DNA of 64,000 bases from Coprinellus micaceus (GCA_951394405.1 OX596341.1:2232001-2296000), one strand, 5' to 3'. Counted from the first letter of the stretch, positions 22,403-34,265 are shown. Program-made: numbers and translations. The notes: generated by a model from the letters alone, not told the origin.

Positions 22403-23039
22403 GTGGCTCGGGGTTGAAGCAGGGATGATAGGTTTACTGGCATCCGAGCAATGGTCCACGTATCTATGCGAGACTATCTTGTAACGTGCAATTATAATGG
22501 AAGGCGGAAGGCGGAAACCAAGAGGTACGATGCAGTACAAAAAGATGATTCCAGAAACACAGGGGAGAGAGAGAGGCAAAGCCATAAGTTATGAGAATAA
22601 AAGTATACGGGAGCCCGAAGAAGGTGGAATGAGATGTCAGTATGTAGCTCGTAGATATGAGTATGGTCTTGGGTGTGGCGTGTAGCTATAAATGGTAATG
22701 GTCTGGTATACGAGCATTGGAGGCCCGATGCCAGCGTGGTACGATCAAGTGCATGGTCCAGAAAACAATGTGGATGTGTTTGGGTATGGGAGATGCGTGA
22801 CGTTTAGTCCTAACGTGCGAATGAGTCCGTGTTGTGGGTGACAGAATTCCGAACGGATGCGGGAAATGCAGGATGCAAAAGAGTGCGAACGGGCGGTGGA
22901 TTGGCGTCGAAAGAGGGCCGGGGGGAAATGCGAAAACGAGAGTGAACCGAAACACAATTAGGACGGTTACTGTGGGAGGGTGGTAGTGGATGGGCCTTGC
23001 GTGTAGTCGTCATCGTGAGCTAGGCATGACAATCGTCCT
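22403..23039. other. Convergent intergenic
   Basis: Lies between the 3' ends of gene B and the minus-strand gene; purine/pyrimidine-biased stretches but no gene. Confidence 0.4.
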
Positions 23040-24407
23040 TTATGACCAACCCTGGCGGGTGCCTGTCCCTTGAGCCTTCGCCCTGGCGAGCGCCCCAAGA
23101 GCAGTTGCTTGCTTCACCTTGGATGGAGCGGCGAACGCAGTAGCAGTAGCCCTCTGAAAGCGAACACTCGCGGTAGGGCGCACTCTGGGTACTGAAGTGC
23201 GGGAAGTGGGAACAATCGCGGTGGTCGCTGCGGCCTTCTTGGAAGAGGGTCTGGTAGGCGCAACCTTCTCAGATGTCTTGCAGACCCGCTTCTTGGGGCG
23301 CGACACCCCATCCTTCACCGCATCCAGCGAGACACGGCGGGGGAGGCTATTGTTGGAGACGGTACTGCTGGCACTGGGGACAGTCCTCTTGCGTTTCAAG
23401 GACTCATCAGAGAAAGCAACTGAATCATTGGGAGTCCCTGGCCAGGGAGTAAGGGGGGAGTCACCACCAAAGATAGTGTGGGATAGGAATTGGGAAGTGC
23501 GAAGAGGGGTATGCGGAACTCCTGAGAGAGAAAAGGGGGTCAAACTTTGGAGGGATACAGGGCCAAGGAGCGCCGAAGAGTCAGGCTCAGTGGAGCCAAC
23601 TACTTCTCCTAACAGGGCTAGGCTGTTGTCCCCGGCACTCTGGCCAATGACAGCAGCTTCACGACGAAGAGAGCTAGACTCGGCAGCAGGGGGAGTAGAT
23701 TGTGTTGATGTAGGTGAAGGGGTCCTGGTAGTCGCCTCCATTGTCTCCGCCGCGGTGCCAAGAGGGGAGACATCACCCCTGGGCGTAATGTGGGCTGCGG
23801 CAAGAGCATTGGCCAAGTCGAGTGCGTCGGGTTGACGGCTCAGGCCCTGAGCCCTGAAGGTTGAAGGACCCACAGTCCGAGTAGGCGAAGGGGGCTCAGT
23901 ACGAGCGGGAGAATTAGGTTCAGTGGCAGTGGTAGAGTTAGGCTCAGTAGGCGCGTCCTCTTGAGACTGAGCTCCGGGGACGATTTGCTGGGGAATGTGG
24001 ACTTCCATCTCCGGCAGGCCATGGAACTTCAGGACTTTGTTCCACTCTGCCCTCCTCATTGCAGTAAGCCTGCACCTGCATGACCGTGCCTTTGGTTTGT
24101 TGGGGGCAAAGGCGAAGTCCCGGACTTTGATCTTGCAGTCAGTCAGCGCCTTCCGGCGTTCTTCAACAACGTCGGGTTTATCAGACTTGTAGTGCCTCTT
24201 GTCGTCTAAACTGAGGTCGGGGCGGACTGCTGTGAACCAGTATCGTTCTCCCTAGAGGGGTGTAGTCATTATCATCCCACTTCATCCTGTCGATATCAAA
24301 GGAATACTTACGAAAGCCCAATACTCTTTGAGCTTTTCCTCGGGCTCCTTCAAGTTGGCCATTGCTATTTCGAGTATCTGCGCCTCACCCGGGGTCGGGG
24401 CAGCCAT
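23040..24407 (-). CDS. Hypothetical protein with conserved N-terminus, disordered C-terminus (435 aa)
   Basis: Two exons (minus strand), 24312-24407 and 23040-24251, joined by a 60-nt intron with a perfect GTAAGT donor. The first ~120 residues look ordered: APTPGEAQILEIAMANLKEP, then YWFTAVRPDLSLDD, then CKIKVRDFAF and RSCRCRLTAMRRAEW with a Cys cluster. The rest is Thr/Ser/Pro-rich with tandem TEPNS-like units (~150-170) and a basic C-terminus (RPKKRVCK, RTSVPRVRPTASVRF) that could bind nucleic acid. In-frame upstream ATGs exist, so the start is a choice. I do not know the function; possibly nuclear from its basic tail. Confidence 0.65.
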
Positions 24408-25067
24408 GCTCGGGATGTCTTTTTGAAGGTAGGCGCTTGCCGAAACCGAATTCATCGCCGCAGATCGTCTCGATATCCAGATCAGATTTTGGTTCATAGT
24501 CGTCGGAACGAGCGTTGCTTACTGTAATTGGAGTGTAGGGTATAAATGGATTGGATCCAGCTATTTTATGGTGGTAGCTACAAGGAAGATGAAAAGGATG
24601 GTGGTGGTTCGAGGTCAAGAGACGATGCAAGCGCCTGATCGGTGATTCGCCGTGTTTGGCCACAGATGGCAGGCACCTTCTGTATTTGGGCAAGCTCCCA
24701 CATGAATTTATTGAATGCCGGTAAGAGGCCGGCCTGGTGCTCAGTCGACCGAACCGCTGCACCCAAAAGGGAGGCGAGGCTACAAATGCCCGTGACAAAA
24801 GGTATTATAACCTGAAAAACGGCTGGATGCACTCGAAAGAAAAAAGGCTTTGACAGCATCGCAGCACGGATAATCGATAAACGCCAAGTAGTAGGCTTCT
24901 GGGCCCACTGGAAGGTTCAAGTTCAAATGTACAGTTGAAAAGGATACAGAAACGTCATGACGGGATCGTAAAAATGGGTAGAAGGACGTAACGAATAGAG
25001 GAAGCGAAGACAAATCCGATCCGAAACCGACTTCTCTTGAATTCCAAACCGGGCAGCGTCGAGCGCC
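24408..25067. other. Intergenic
   Basis: Promoter side of the hypothetical gene and 3' side of hydrophobin 1. No gene I can support. Confidence 0.4.
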
Positions 25068-25499
25068 TTAGGCGTTGACATTGATGGGGGTGCAACCAAT
25101 GGCGACGATGCCGTCTAGTAGTGAGTAATTGAGTCATGTACCAGTCGGCCCATACCTCTAACACTTACTGAAGCTATTGTTGGTGCAGCAAACGGGCTGA
25201 GAGGAGCTAATACAATGCCTCGGCATCAGCATCTTCAAACGAGCGAACCGATACGAGCCCTACCAGGAATTTCCGGGGACACCAATGACGGAGATGGGGC
25301 TGCAGGTGACGCCAATGGGGATGTTCACATCCTGGACGACGACTCCCAAGAGTCCGAGCAGGGTTGCGATACCAGGGGTGCCAGCTTTCTGGACGCTGTT
25401 GCAGCATTGGATCGGGCCAGTGGCGCACTCAGCGCGCTTGGCGGGTGTGGCAGCGGCGACAGAAGCCAAAGCGAGAGCGGCGAGGAGCTTGAAATGCAT
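25068..25499 (-). CDS. Class I hydrophobin 1, 106 aa
   Basis: Exons (minus): 25264-25499, 25169-25206, 25068-25114. Signal peptide (MHFKLLAALALASVAAA), then a short spacer with a KR site (AKRAE), then the eight-cysteine hydrophobin pattern: C, CC (GPIQCCN), C (GVTCSPIS), C (GNSC), CC (QPVCC), C (AIGC). The loop lengths (long third loop, CSPISVIG) fit class I. It should assemble at the air-water interface as an insoluble rodlet coat on hyphae or fruiting bodies. Reading through exon 1 would give GNSW and a stop; the intron at 25207-25263 restores the fifth cysteine. Exon 2 (38 nt) and exon 3 (47 nt) have exactly the lengths found in the other two hydrophobins. Confidence 0.95.
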
Positions 25500-25583
25500 G
25501 GTTGCTTATTGAATAAGAAGAGGAGGTGGTCGGTTAACTGCTTGTAGTCCGTTGGGATGAGAATGGAGGGACCCTTGCTTGAG

Positions 25584-25591
25584 CTCTTATA
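25584..25591 (-). promoter_or_regulatory. TATA box of hydrophobin 1
   Basis: TATAAGAG on the minus strand, 85 bases upstream of the ATG, matching the position in the other two hydrophobin genes. Confidence 0.6.
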
Positions 25592-25639
25592 GGGCGACTG
25601 ATACTCAAAAAAAAAAATCATATTCAAGCCTTGGTTCAT

Positions 25640-27890
25640 CATAGGACGGCATTATGTATGTCGGAGTGAGGTCAGGTAGTGCATCGTAAGCGTGCGATGA
25701 GTTCCTGCTCTCATACTGGGGTGGAGCCTTTGGTCGAGCAGGGGGTTGAAGTGATAGAAGAGCGAAGTGCATGAACTCGATCCGCCGCGAAAGGAAAGGA
25801 TCGGCGCGGTTGTAGACACACGAACACTAGCTCCAATCCCATGTCGTCCTTGGCCCTGGCGCTCTGGTGCCCTAGGATAACGCATTGATCCTTGGAGCAT
25901 GATTGACAAAACATCAGATAGAAGGTAGGTCCTTTGTCTTTTGCTTCTGTACCAAAGCCGAGACATCGTGAAACGGTAATTTCCGCCAGAGCGACCAGCA
26001 TCTGAAAGTCCAGATCTAAGTAACGTGTGCGACGGGGCTACGCAACGTTCGCACGTCCAAGTGGAGGGCGAACCGCAGAATGTGAGTATTTTGAGAACAT
26101 GACCCTCGAAATGTCACCAGGCTCCAAGGAACGTCGGTCCCAAGCTGCTCCAGACAAAATCAAAATCAGGTTCTCCGCCATTACTTAGACTTTCGTTTCC
26201 CAGGGCGTCGGTGATAGAACGAGAACGGATTCAATTGAGATGTGGACAGGGTACGAAAGAACCAGAAAAGTGGGAGAATGGTGGATTTAGGTGCCTTTGC
26301 GGTGTGCAGCAGTGTGCAGCTGCAAGCAGAGCCAGACGCTGGCAGTACTTGACTCCACTGCACAGTGGAACGTTTGAGTCATCGTGACTGAGCTGATCGT
26401 CTGTCCAAACTGCGAAGGTGGAGAATAAAAGAGGGTCCGAAAACCACAGAGGTTCAGCTGCCAGGGTGGCCAAAGCGTGTCGGTGGTTATCTGAAAAGCC
26501 CTCAAGGCCTTGAGGAGCCCAAATGAGAAAACGGGTATAGCGACATCCCGGCTCCATGGCAGCGCTTCGAAGAGAAAAGGTGCTTGCTTCCAGAGACAAG
26601 TGTGCTGGGGACAAGAGGGAGGCGGTCATTTGGCGTCATAGGTGCAGTAGAAGGGGCTCATTGCCCCTATCGCCTAGGAGATTTGTAGGGTAGCCACTTC
26701 TCCGGTGGAAAGAAGACTTCGACGTAGTTCAATCGAAAACTGGTCAATGCAGGCTGGTCGGAGTTCCCAACGAAAGAGCTTGCGAGCAGACCGACGTAGT
26801 TCACATGGATGATCCGCAAGAGGGCGTTGTGTATGCTTCCCAGAGAGTATAGGGTTGCCAAGTGTACCGAAGTGCCCGCCCAGTCCCGGCCAAGTTCAAG
26901 ATGGTGACCAAGTCAACTCGACGACGCACCTCGGAACGAACAGCGTTAAACGTGCTGTCATTATCCCAGCACATTTCTTCCGTTTCGCCCTTTGCGTGCA
27001 CCGCTGCGCATGCCATGAGGAGAGGAGAACGCCTGGCACACGTCTTCCGTCGCTGTAGTCGAAGTTCAAAGTTGAAATGATCGCCACCGTGACGGCGGCC
27101 CCGGCTCCGACTGATGCAGACTGCGTTTGGCGTTGTTGTGGGCTATGGACCCTCAAACAATTCCAAAGCTTGTCCATAACTGGTACTGGTAAGGCGACGA
27201 AGGACGCTGGAGTGTCGGGCACATCCCAGCCATGCCATCCAAATCCATCTTTCAATAGTGACCTCCTCTGGGCGAAAGCCAAGCCAGTGGAATGATGAAT
27301 CCTGCCATGGCGCCCCGCAAAGAAGTGCTCCATGAAACGACCCTACTAGTCAGAATCCTAAACTGTGGATACTTGAGGCTGGGGGGTCATTGATGACGGA
27401 GACGACGTAGGTCTCCAGCGCACGCTCTCAAGAAGCTGTCATTTGTATCTTGGGCGCAGGCGGCTATCTTCCGTTAATTTCCATGTTAACCTTTTACGCA
27501 CTCAGCCGGCATGTGAACTGAGGGCGTTACACGGATTTAGATGGATCCTCGTTCTCCTTTTGCGGCAAGCCTTCCTTTTCACATCGGCAGTACTTACACG
27601 TTGTTGCTTGGAGCCCTTCGATATCGAAATTGGCGTTCATACATTAAGAGGCTCGGACTTTGTTGACGATTGTAAAGATCGCCGACCCAGAACTTGCTGG
27701 ATTCGGGGTGTTCATTCTGTCGAAGCGGGAGTCTCCCCATCCACTTACAATGACTCTGAATGAAGGCAACCTAATTTTGATACCGGTCCACTTCTTCTGT
27801 TGAACCCTACTCCACTGTCACACATGGACCACTATTATCCTGGGGTAACCGATAATCACGATGAGTTGGAATAGAGAGCCAGTCGGAGCG
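25640..27890. other. Intergenic between divergent hydrophobins (2.3 kb)
   Basis: Long gene-poor stretch. Several frames of 60-145 codons exist on the minus strand (for example 26896-27333 and 26231-26629), but I see no domain, signal peptide or convincing splice path, and they are scattered over three frames. It may hold an old degraded gene or simply long regulatory DNA. Confidence 0.35.
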
Positions 27891-27898
27891 CCAATTCG

Positions 27899-27905
27899 TA
27901 TAAAA
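27899..27905 (+). promoter_or_regulatory. TATA box of hydrophobin 2
   Basis: TATAAAA, 78 bases upstream of the ATG at 27983. Confidence 0.65.
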
Positions 27906-27982
27906 GCTAGCCACTCCGAGGACCAACTCCTCACTCGAACAGGCACCTCTATTCATCAGCAGACCTCCCAGCATCCTGAATA

Positions 27983-28450
27983 ATGCAGTTCACTCGCGCT
28001 CTCCTCGCCGTCTCTACCCTCGTTACCTTGGCTGCCGCCAGTGGTACTCCTCCGGCCCCTATTCCACCTAGCCAGTGCAATACCGGCCCTATTCAGTGCT
28101 GCCAGTCGACTGGGTTTGTTGACGAACCCTCTGTATCCAAGGTCCTGAGCCTCCTCGGCATCGTCGTTCAGGACCTCAACGTCTTCGCTGCCTTGACCTG
28201 TAGTCCCATCTCTGTCATTGGTCTCCCCGGAAACTCCTGGTTAGTCCATCTGCTCTCGAACGTACACCGAATTAGATTTACCATTTTGGCCACATAGCTC
28301 TGCTCAGCCAGTCTGCTGCACCAATAACACTTTCAGTGAGAAGAGCCATTGTTTACGACCCAAAAGACACTCAGGTTGCTGACTGCATGCCCTTACCCTT
28401 CAGATGGCCTCATCTCCCTTGGATGCACCCCCATCAACATCAACCTCTAA
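27983..28450 (+). CDS. Class I hydrophobin 2, 113 aa
   Basis: Exons 27983-28239, 28298-28335, 28404-28450. Signal peptide (MQFTRALLAVSTLVTLAAAS), a Pro-rich spacer (GTPPAPIPPSQ), then eight cysteines in the class I arrangement (QCNTG, IQCCQ, LTCSPIS, GNSC, QPVCC, LGC). Its mature sequence is closest to hydrophobin 3 (FVDEP near Cys3 and DLNVFAALTC versus DINIFAALTC), so these two form a pair within the window, although 26 kb apart. Secreted, self-assembling surface protein. Confidence 0.95.
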
Positions 28451-28744
28451 TCGACCCCAGAATTGTGGAACGTATAAAGCGTTCGCGGGGGCGGGGGGTT
28501 CAATATAGTTTGGAAGGATGGGTTTCGCCTCAAGCGAGGATCCGGAGAATGAAATGTGCTTCGCTATTGCTCCTTTACTATGTGTCGGCCTGCAATTTGT
28601 ACTTTGCCTCCAAACCTCCTTGTCGCTGGTCGAACCGTGATAGAGGACAGTTGGGGTCGTAACTTGTAAGGGCCGCTAAACTCGATGTCAAAAAAAGTCG
28701 ACGGGACTGGGGAGTCGGGAATCACCCGTGTTGGTGTCAAGATC
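28451..28744. other. Intergenic between hydrophobin 2 and tRNA
   Basis: No gene seen; contains the hydrophobin 3' region. Confidence 0.4.
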
Positions 28745-28748
28745 AAAA
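28745..28748 (-). terminator. Pol III T-run after tRNA-Gly
   Basis: TTTT on the minus strand 15 bases past the tRNA 3' end, the usual RNA polymerase III stop signal. Confidence 0.55.
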
Positions 28749-28762
28749 GACATTCGATACGT

Positions 28763-28833
28763 ACACCGAACGGGAATCGAACCCGTGCCGCTTGCTTGGA
28801 AGGCAAGCATGATAACCACTTCACCATCGGTGT
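28763..28833 (-). tRNA. tRNA-Gly (anticodon UCC)
   Basis: A 71-base cloverleaf on the minus strand: the 7-bp acceptor stem ACACCGA/TCGGTGT is perfect, the anticodon stem CTTGC/GCAAG encloses loop CTTCCAA with anticodon TCC, and the T arm is ACGGG-TTCGATT-CCCGT. Box A (TGGTGAAGTGG) and box B (GGTTCGATTCC) internal promoters are present. No intron. It reads GGA codons. Confidence 0.93.
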
Positions 28834-28991
28834 TGCCGGCCTACTACCCTTGGAAGACACCAAGCCGGCGGGCCGAACAGAAAAGGCCGCACATCCCAGC
28901 TAGGTGAGCACAGGATCGAGGTTTCCTAGCTGCAAGGTATGCTAGAAGGGAGGGAAGCAGAGACATCGACCATCAGGCGGAGAATATCGCT

Positions 28992-29522
28992 TTGGGAAGG
29001 AAAACCAAGGAGTGCGAAGGGACGTGTACATCCCTGAAGTGCCAGATGGAATCTGAGATGGTCCACTTGAAGGGGCAACTGGCAACTTTGGGGCGCGAGG
29101 CAAGGATGAATGAGCCCAGGATCTTGATGCTGGGTCGAGAGAATGAACGGCTTGCGAAGCTGTGTTCGTCGATGATGCGGGCCATGGTCGAGAACGAGGG
29201 CACTATCCTGGAGCTGAAGAAATGTCTGGACGGAAGGAAAACGAACCTAGATTGGAAAGACCCACATACCCACTCTCTGTCCCAAATCCAGAAGCATCAC
29301 CACGACTCGCAACGCCAGTCAAGGCAAAATCCCATCTGGGAGAAGGGGCAACAAACCGCTGGCCTGAACGATCGGCGTACCGAGTACGACCGGACTCTGG
29401 TCCGGTTAACCGAGGGAGAAACGAATCCCATATTCCACTCACATTACGATTGGAAATGGGGTGCAAGGGCTGTTGTCACTGAAGCCAAGATTCCACTTAG
29501 GCCTGTTACCGCTCCGGTGTGA
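28992..29522 (+). pseudogene. Truncated coiled-coil paralogue (C)
   Basis: The frame lacks an ATG at its start (it opens at TTG) and aligns with the C-terminal third of gene D just downstream: SLKCQMESEMVHLKGQ versus SLKVKAESEMEELKGK, EPRILMLGRENERL versus ENRILTLEKEKSLL, and LNDRRTEYDRTLVRLTEGE versus LNERLTEYHRRLGKLSSGD. The N-terminal two thirds of D has no counterpart here. I read it as a 5'-truncated tandem copy. A start at an internal ATG cannot be excluded. Confidence 0.55.
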
Positions 29523-30139
29523 GGCATCCTCGAAGGAAGGCCCACCCGCGACCGTCTTCCGCTTGCGAACTACAGATACGACCACTGTAAGGGGCTCCCC
29601 TTACCTCGTCTCAGGAGTATTGGGGGGGTTGAGGAGGGAATGAGACTTTAGGAAGAAAAATAGATGGGCGCTTATCGGGGTTATTGAGCGCCGATGCGGT
29701 TCCGGATTTGCTCAGCCGTCCTTTTGAATGAGCGGTGCAAGGGTCTATAACGGTCTGCAGCCCCGAGTTGGGTGCCTTGGTGGGTCATCCGTCCATGATC
29801 TGATCCACGAGGCTTTCTGGGAGCCGAGCTGTGGACACTGCCAGACGTTACTCAACCAGAGCGCCTTGGATATGGGTCAGTACACTGCATTTCTCAAGAT
29901 GGAAATAGGTGTACTAACTGCCAGGCCTTACCAACGAGGCTCGAGTGATCTGCCATCCAGGACATGTTCATAAATACGATGGCGGCGTAGGAATGTGTGG
30001 AACCACCCACCTTGACCCTGACTCGGCTCCTCGATAAAGCTCGCCGGACGATAACACTCGGGTTGACCTCGATTGTGAGCAATCATGGGACCATGGAAAG
30101 ATTTACGTAACATCTGACAGGGCTTGTGCATGTAGCTTC
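29523..30139. other. Intergenic
   Basis: Contains GGGCGCTTA (29666-29674), here extended to GGGCGCTTATCGGGG, a 15-base match to 36346-36360. No gene seen. Confidence 0.4.
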
Positions 30140-31678
30140 ATGACTTTCCTTATAACTCGCGCAGGGCTTTCAAGCGATCGCGCATGGTTCCATCAGCCAC
30201 TACTCTCAGCCCGAGGCAAGAGCACTCACACCGAAATCGATACCTCCACCACCACTCTCACCAAGGTCGACCTCGCCTCGGTTGCTGTTGCCTTCGCCGC
30301 CTTCCTCAAGTCATGGCCCTGCTCTGGAGCCCCCACACATCCTTGGCAAGACGGAAGTTCCTCCACACGACCCAGTCCGAGAACAAGGGCGATTCTTGCG
30401 GAGGACGACTCAGACATGACATGTGTCGCCACTGACACGGAACTTCACGAAACTGTGAAAGCGATTGCAGTTAAGCGCACGTCGAGCACTTTAGCCCCTG
30501 GTCGCAAACACAGTAGTAGAACTTCGACTTTGGCGGTCAAGACGGCCCCTCAGGAACACGCTCCACCCCTCCCCAGAGGCCAACTGGTTACCTCACCAAC
30601 AGACAACTCGAGTTGGAAGGCGGATGTGGGCACAGTACGAGAGACATTTGAAACCGCGCGATCACCAGTGGGGCGTTGCTATCACGATGACGAGGGGAGA
30701 TTGGGCTGCCGTTGGAAGGAACAAGTGCGAAGGGTGCAAGCCGATGCGTCGAACGAGAAGGCGATAAACGGCCAAATCGTTCACAATCTACGCCGACAAT
30801 TAGTACGGGCGGAAGAGGAGGCGAAGGGTTTGCAATACGCACTGTGTGATATGGAGGCGCGATTGGGGCTCAAAGACATGTACATCCGTACTCTGCTGGC
30901 CGCCAAGGATGAGGTTGAGAAGCAACGGGTCGCGTGTGGGGGGCACGTAACTATCATTCGGGACCGCAACGCAAAGTTGCAAGAGAACTTGGAGGAAAGG
31001 GAGGTGGAGATTGTTGATCAGCGCGCTGAGATCATATCGTTGAGGAAGGTGGCGAAAGAATGGGAGGGAAAGCATGCATCGCTGAAGGTGAAGGCAGAGT
31101 CCGAAATGGAGGAGCTGAAGGGAAAGGTGGAGAGGTTTGAGAAAGAGATCGCCGTGAAGGAAAACAGGATTCTTACCTTGGAGAAAGAGAAATCGCTCCT
31201 TGAAGACCTCTCGTCGTCGGTCAAGCTCACGGTCTCCGAACAAGAAGACACCATCTCCGAGTTGAAGCGCGACGTCGAGCGGAACACGGCGGATTTGGCC
31301 CTAAAAGATCTTCGCATCGAATCTCTGTTTCGGATCCGCAAGAAAGGAAACGACCCAGCATATCAGTCGATGCAGGATACAATCGCGGAAAAAGAGCAGC
31401 GAATCGCCGAGCTCAATGAGCGGCTTACCGAATACCACAGGCGGTTGGGGAAACTGTCCAGTGGTGATCCTAGGTCCGGTGCTCAAGAGAAGTACGAGGC
31501 GACGGTGGGGAACCCAGATGAGCATACCCTCCGAACGAAAGCACACAGCCCTATTCCAACCACTCCAGCATACGAACGCTTGAAGGAGCTCTCGTATAGC
31601 TTCGTCCGTGCCAACAGTGGCCAGGACCACGCCGCGACAGTGATTTTTCCGATGCAGCGACCCAGTCAGTGGCGATGA
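30140..31678 (+). CDS. Coiled-coil protein, 512 aa (D)
   Basis: Single exon from the ATG at 30140. Residues 1-190 are Ser/Thr-rich with one weak hydrophobic stretch (KVDLASVAVAFAAFLKSW, ~42-59). Residues ~195-450 form a long coiled coil with a recurring unit (DTISELKRDV ... LALKDLRIESL ... DTIAEKEQRIAELNERL) that also occurs in protein F. The last 60 residues are polar. No motor, kinase or GTPase motif. A structural or tethering role is likely, partner unknown. Fragment C upstream is a truncated copy, so this part of the cluster has duplicated. Confidence 0.7.
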   Translation: MTFLITRAGLSSDRAWFHQPLLSARGKSTHTEIDTSTTTLTKVDLASVAVAFAAFLKSWPCSGAPTHPWQDGSSSTRPSPRTRAILAEDDSDMTCVATDTELHETVKAIAVKRTSSTLAPGRKHSSRTSTLAVKTAPQEHAPPLPRGQLVTSPTDNSSWKADVGTVRETFETARSPVGRCYHDDEGRLGCRWKEQVRRVQADASNEKAINGQIVHNLRRQLVRAEEEAKGLQYALCDMEARLGLKDMYIRTLLAAKDEVEKQRVACGGHVTIIRDRNAKLQENLEEREVEIVDQRAEIISLRKVAKEWEGKHASLKVKAESEMEELKGKVERFEKEIAVKENRILTLEKEKSLLEDLSSSVKLTVSEQEDTISELKRDVERNTADLALKDLRIESLFRIRKKGNDPAYQSMQDTIAEKEQRIAELNERLTEYHRRLGKLSSGDPRSGAQEKYEATVGNPDEHTLRTKAHSPIPTTPAYERLKELSYSFVRANSGQDHAATVIFPMQRPSQWR

Positions 31679-31923
31679 TTTGGAACAGAAGTTAGGCGTG
31701 TTAGCGCAGATTGTGTCGTTTATGTTAGGGATATCTGGAATGTCTTTGATGTATCCATGTGTTAGAGTTATCTACATCGAAAGCAATGACTCAATAAGAT
31801 GAAGTCCTGTCATACGACCCAAAAAACCTGTTTGCACTTAAAAATCGAGGATAAGGTCAATTCTCAGAGACATGGGTAGTTGATGACAACTCACAAATAG
31901 TACGACTGGAACTTGCGGTCCAA

Positions 31924-33579
31924 CTACACCAATGCTTCCCAGAGGGCCAAACCAGAAAAGAAGAGAGCAAGAGAAACTAAGAGACCGATATAAACGTAGG
32001 TAGCCACCCCTATTCTGGGCAGAACCCAAGCTGTGTGAAGAAGCCCCAGGGTCAACTGGCAAAGAATGACCCCCGCCACAGTTACACTGAGCAACGTGCG
32101 AGATCGCTTCTTTAAAGCTTCGGCGACGATATTTGGGAGAACGTTCGAAGAATAGAATGTGTGTATCCGCTCTGGCACGGACGGCGCCAAAGGTGATCGG
32201 AGGTATGCAGCAGAGAGGAGCAAGAAAGTGCCGAGAGAGTTGAGGACCGTGTTCACTCGATGCAAACAGGAGATGAAGACGGGTATGTGCTAACGTGGGC
32301 CGCAATTAGAAAGGGTGGAGCAACGGATGAAATAAAGACGCACTATGACTGGTATGCCATAGATTTCCTCCAACTCTTCACGGGCCTTGAGTGCCACGAG
32401 CAGATCAAGGTCATTTTGGACTTCCCGTTCGATCGCCTTTCTTGAAAACCGATAGACCCCATTCGCTTGGGGAAGCTTTTGTAACAGCGGTTGACGCTCC
32501 CCTTGCGGCTCCTCCAATAACAGCTCTTGCGAACCCCGCGTGGTTTGTCTTGTGATCCCAGGCGAGCTATGCTCCGAGTATGATGACCTCTCTGTTGGTA
32601 TGTGGGTGTCCTCCGGGGAGATTCGCTTGACGTTGACGAGAACGTCGCGATAGAGGTTGATATTTTCGTACCCTTGCTTGATACCAACGATCGCCTCGAC
32701 CCCCGCCCACCCCAATGCTACGGTCCACACTCTCCGGAAGGCGTGGTCATGCCATGTGGGGTGCGTAAAACCTGGGCTGGGGCCGATGAGCAGCAGCATC
32801 ACCGAGGCGAGCTGTAGGAGAACGGTGACGATCGTTTGGATCGACGTCGCCAATAGAGACAGCACCATGGACGCATATGGCCCCAGGGAAGTGGATACCG
32901 AGCTCGAGAGCGAAAACACAAATTCTCGGAGAAGCAAAGACATCGACCACAGAGCTGCGGCAGTCAACATCTCTGGTAAGGGATACGGGAGGTATGGCGA
33001 GTAGGGATATGGCGAATGAGGTGAATCGGGATCCAGTCGGTATGCCACCAGTGGTAGAATGGCAAGCAGAGCAAACGTTAACGTCGTCGTGAACGGGACC
33101 AAGGAGTAGAATGCGATGAGGCGTTCGTAAGACCCTGTACACACCGCGGTTCAACATCCGAGCTCGATGCTCACTGTCGCGGCCGACGCACCTCGATACA
33201 AGCCCTCTTTTGCCAGCTCCTGCTCCAGGAGCCACTCTTCAACATCCTCATCGTCGTTTTCATCCACGTCGACCACCACAGATCCAGAAAACTGCCATAC
33301 GTGCTGGTTGTTGAATTCCATATGGCTAGGTTCTTCCTCGAGAATCGGGACCAATACCCCTGCACTGTTGCGCCTCAACGTATCTGGACTTCCTCGTGGT
33401 GTGGTCCGCCTTGGCACCGGGTTTGTGGTCGTCGTCGATGGTCCGGGCTTGTACGTCGTCGCGGTGAAGGTGGGCGTCACTCCATAACCCTGTTCGGTGG
33501 TTTCGCGATCGGCCGCCATCATGCCACTACTCGCGCCTGCGCCGTCCTGGTTTCTTCTCGCCATGTTCGTCTCGTGCAC
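31924..33579 (-). CDS. Multi-pass membrane protein, 514 aa
   Basis: Exons (minus): 33192-33579, 32344-33134, 31924-32289, with GTGCGT donors and 57- and 54-nt introns; all phases agree. The N-terminal 130 residues are polar and disordered with an acidic run (DVDENDDEDVEEWLLEQE). About seven hydrophobic helices follow: four in the middle exon (for example FTTTLTFALLAILPLVAY, YASMVLSLLATSIQTIVTVL, VWTVALGWAGVEAIVGI) and three in the last (LLSVTVAGVILCQLTLGLL, YVYIGLLVSLALFFSGLAL). Between helices four and five is a ~130-residue cytosolic loop containing LLLEEPQGERQPLLQKLP, a dileucine-type sorting signal. Probably an endomembrane or vacuolar protein conserved in fungi; I do not recognise a named family. 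Confidence 0.8.
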
Positions 33580-34265
33580 TGGGTCGACTTGGGAGGTCTC
33601 TCTGAGAGGATTATGAGCGCCGAACGGTGGCTCTCATAATGGGTAGAAGGTGAGGATCCGGCGTGGCAACAGGGAGCGAAATTTGCTAATGCTCGAAACA
33701 GCTTTGACTTCAAAACTGTACTCCCTGATGTCAGGGGGCTAGTCCGCTGACCGTCTCATTATGGCGAAAGCATGCGCGATATCACCCCCTACAAGGTCCG
33801 CAGTGGGAGGGCTTGGTTCAGCTCGACAACGTGCGCTTTATATCCGGCTCAGAAGGCAGAAATTCATGCCATATTCGCAACGTTGTGCAATCTTCGTCCA
33901 TTCTACGACCAAGTACTGCTCTTCGATAACCAGGTTAGGACCAGCCCAGAGCTCGGACTCAGATGCCGCCAACTGCGGCAAAGCTCTCGTCATTCGAAGC
34001 CCCGGAGCTATCGAGTATTCTCCCTGCGAAACTCGAGCGTGTAGGTGCGCTTTGACATCGATCGGTGTCTTCTGACTCTTGTCGAAGCAATCTGTCGAGG
34101 ATACGACCGTCTTGTGATACTGATCAACGGCATTCTATAAGCTAGTGGGGGACACTTGGTCTCCGCCGAGCACATTCTGTGAGTGAAATACGCTCACTTC
34201 CTTGTATTACTGTCCTCTAATTATAAATACAACAATCAAGTACAGGGGATTTAGGTCATTCGAAT
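33580..34265. other. Intergenic
   Basis: Promoter of the membrane protein and 3' side of coiled-coil gene E; no gene seen. Confidence 0.4.

Noticed and set aside
26231..27333. Minus-strand frames between the divergent hydrophobins
   Set aside because: No domain or consistent splice path; possibly relics of a gene but not supportable.
28564..28863. 99-codon minus-strand frame
   Set aside because: Runs through the tRNA-Gly gene; not protein coding.
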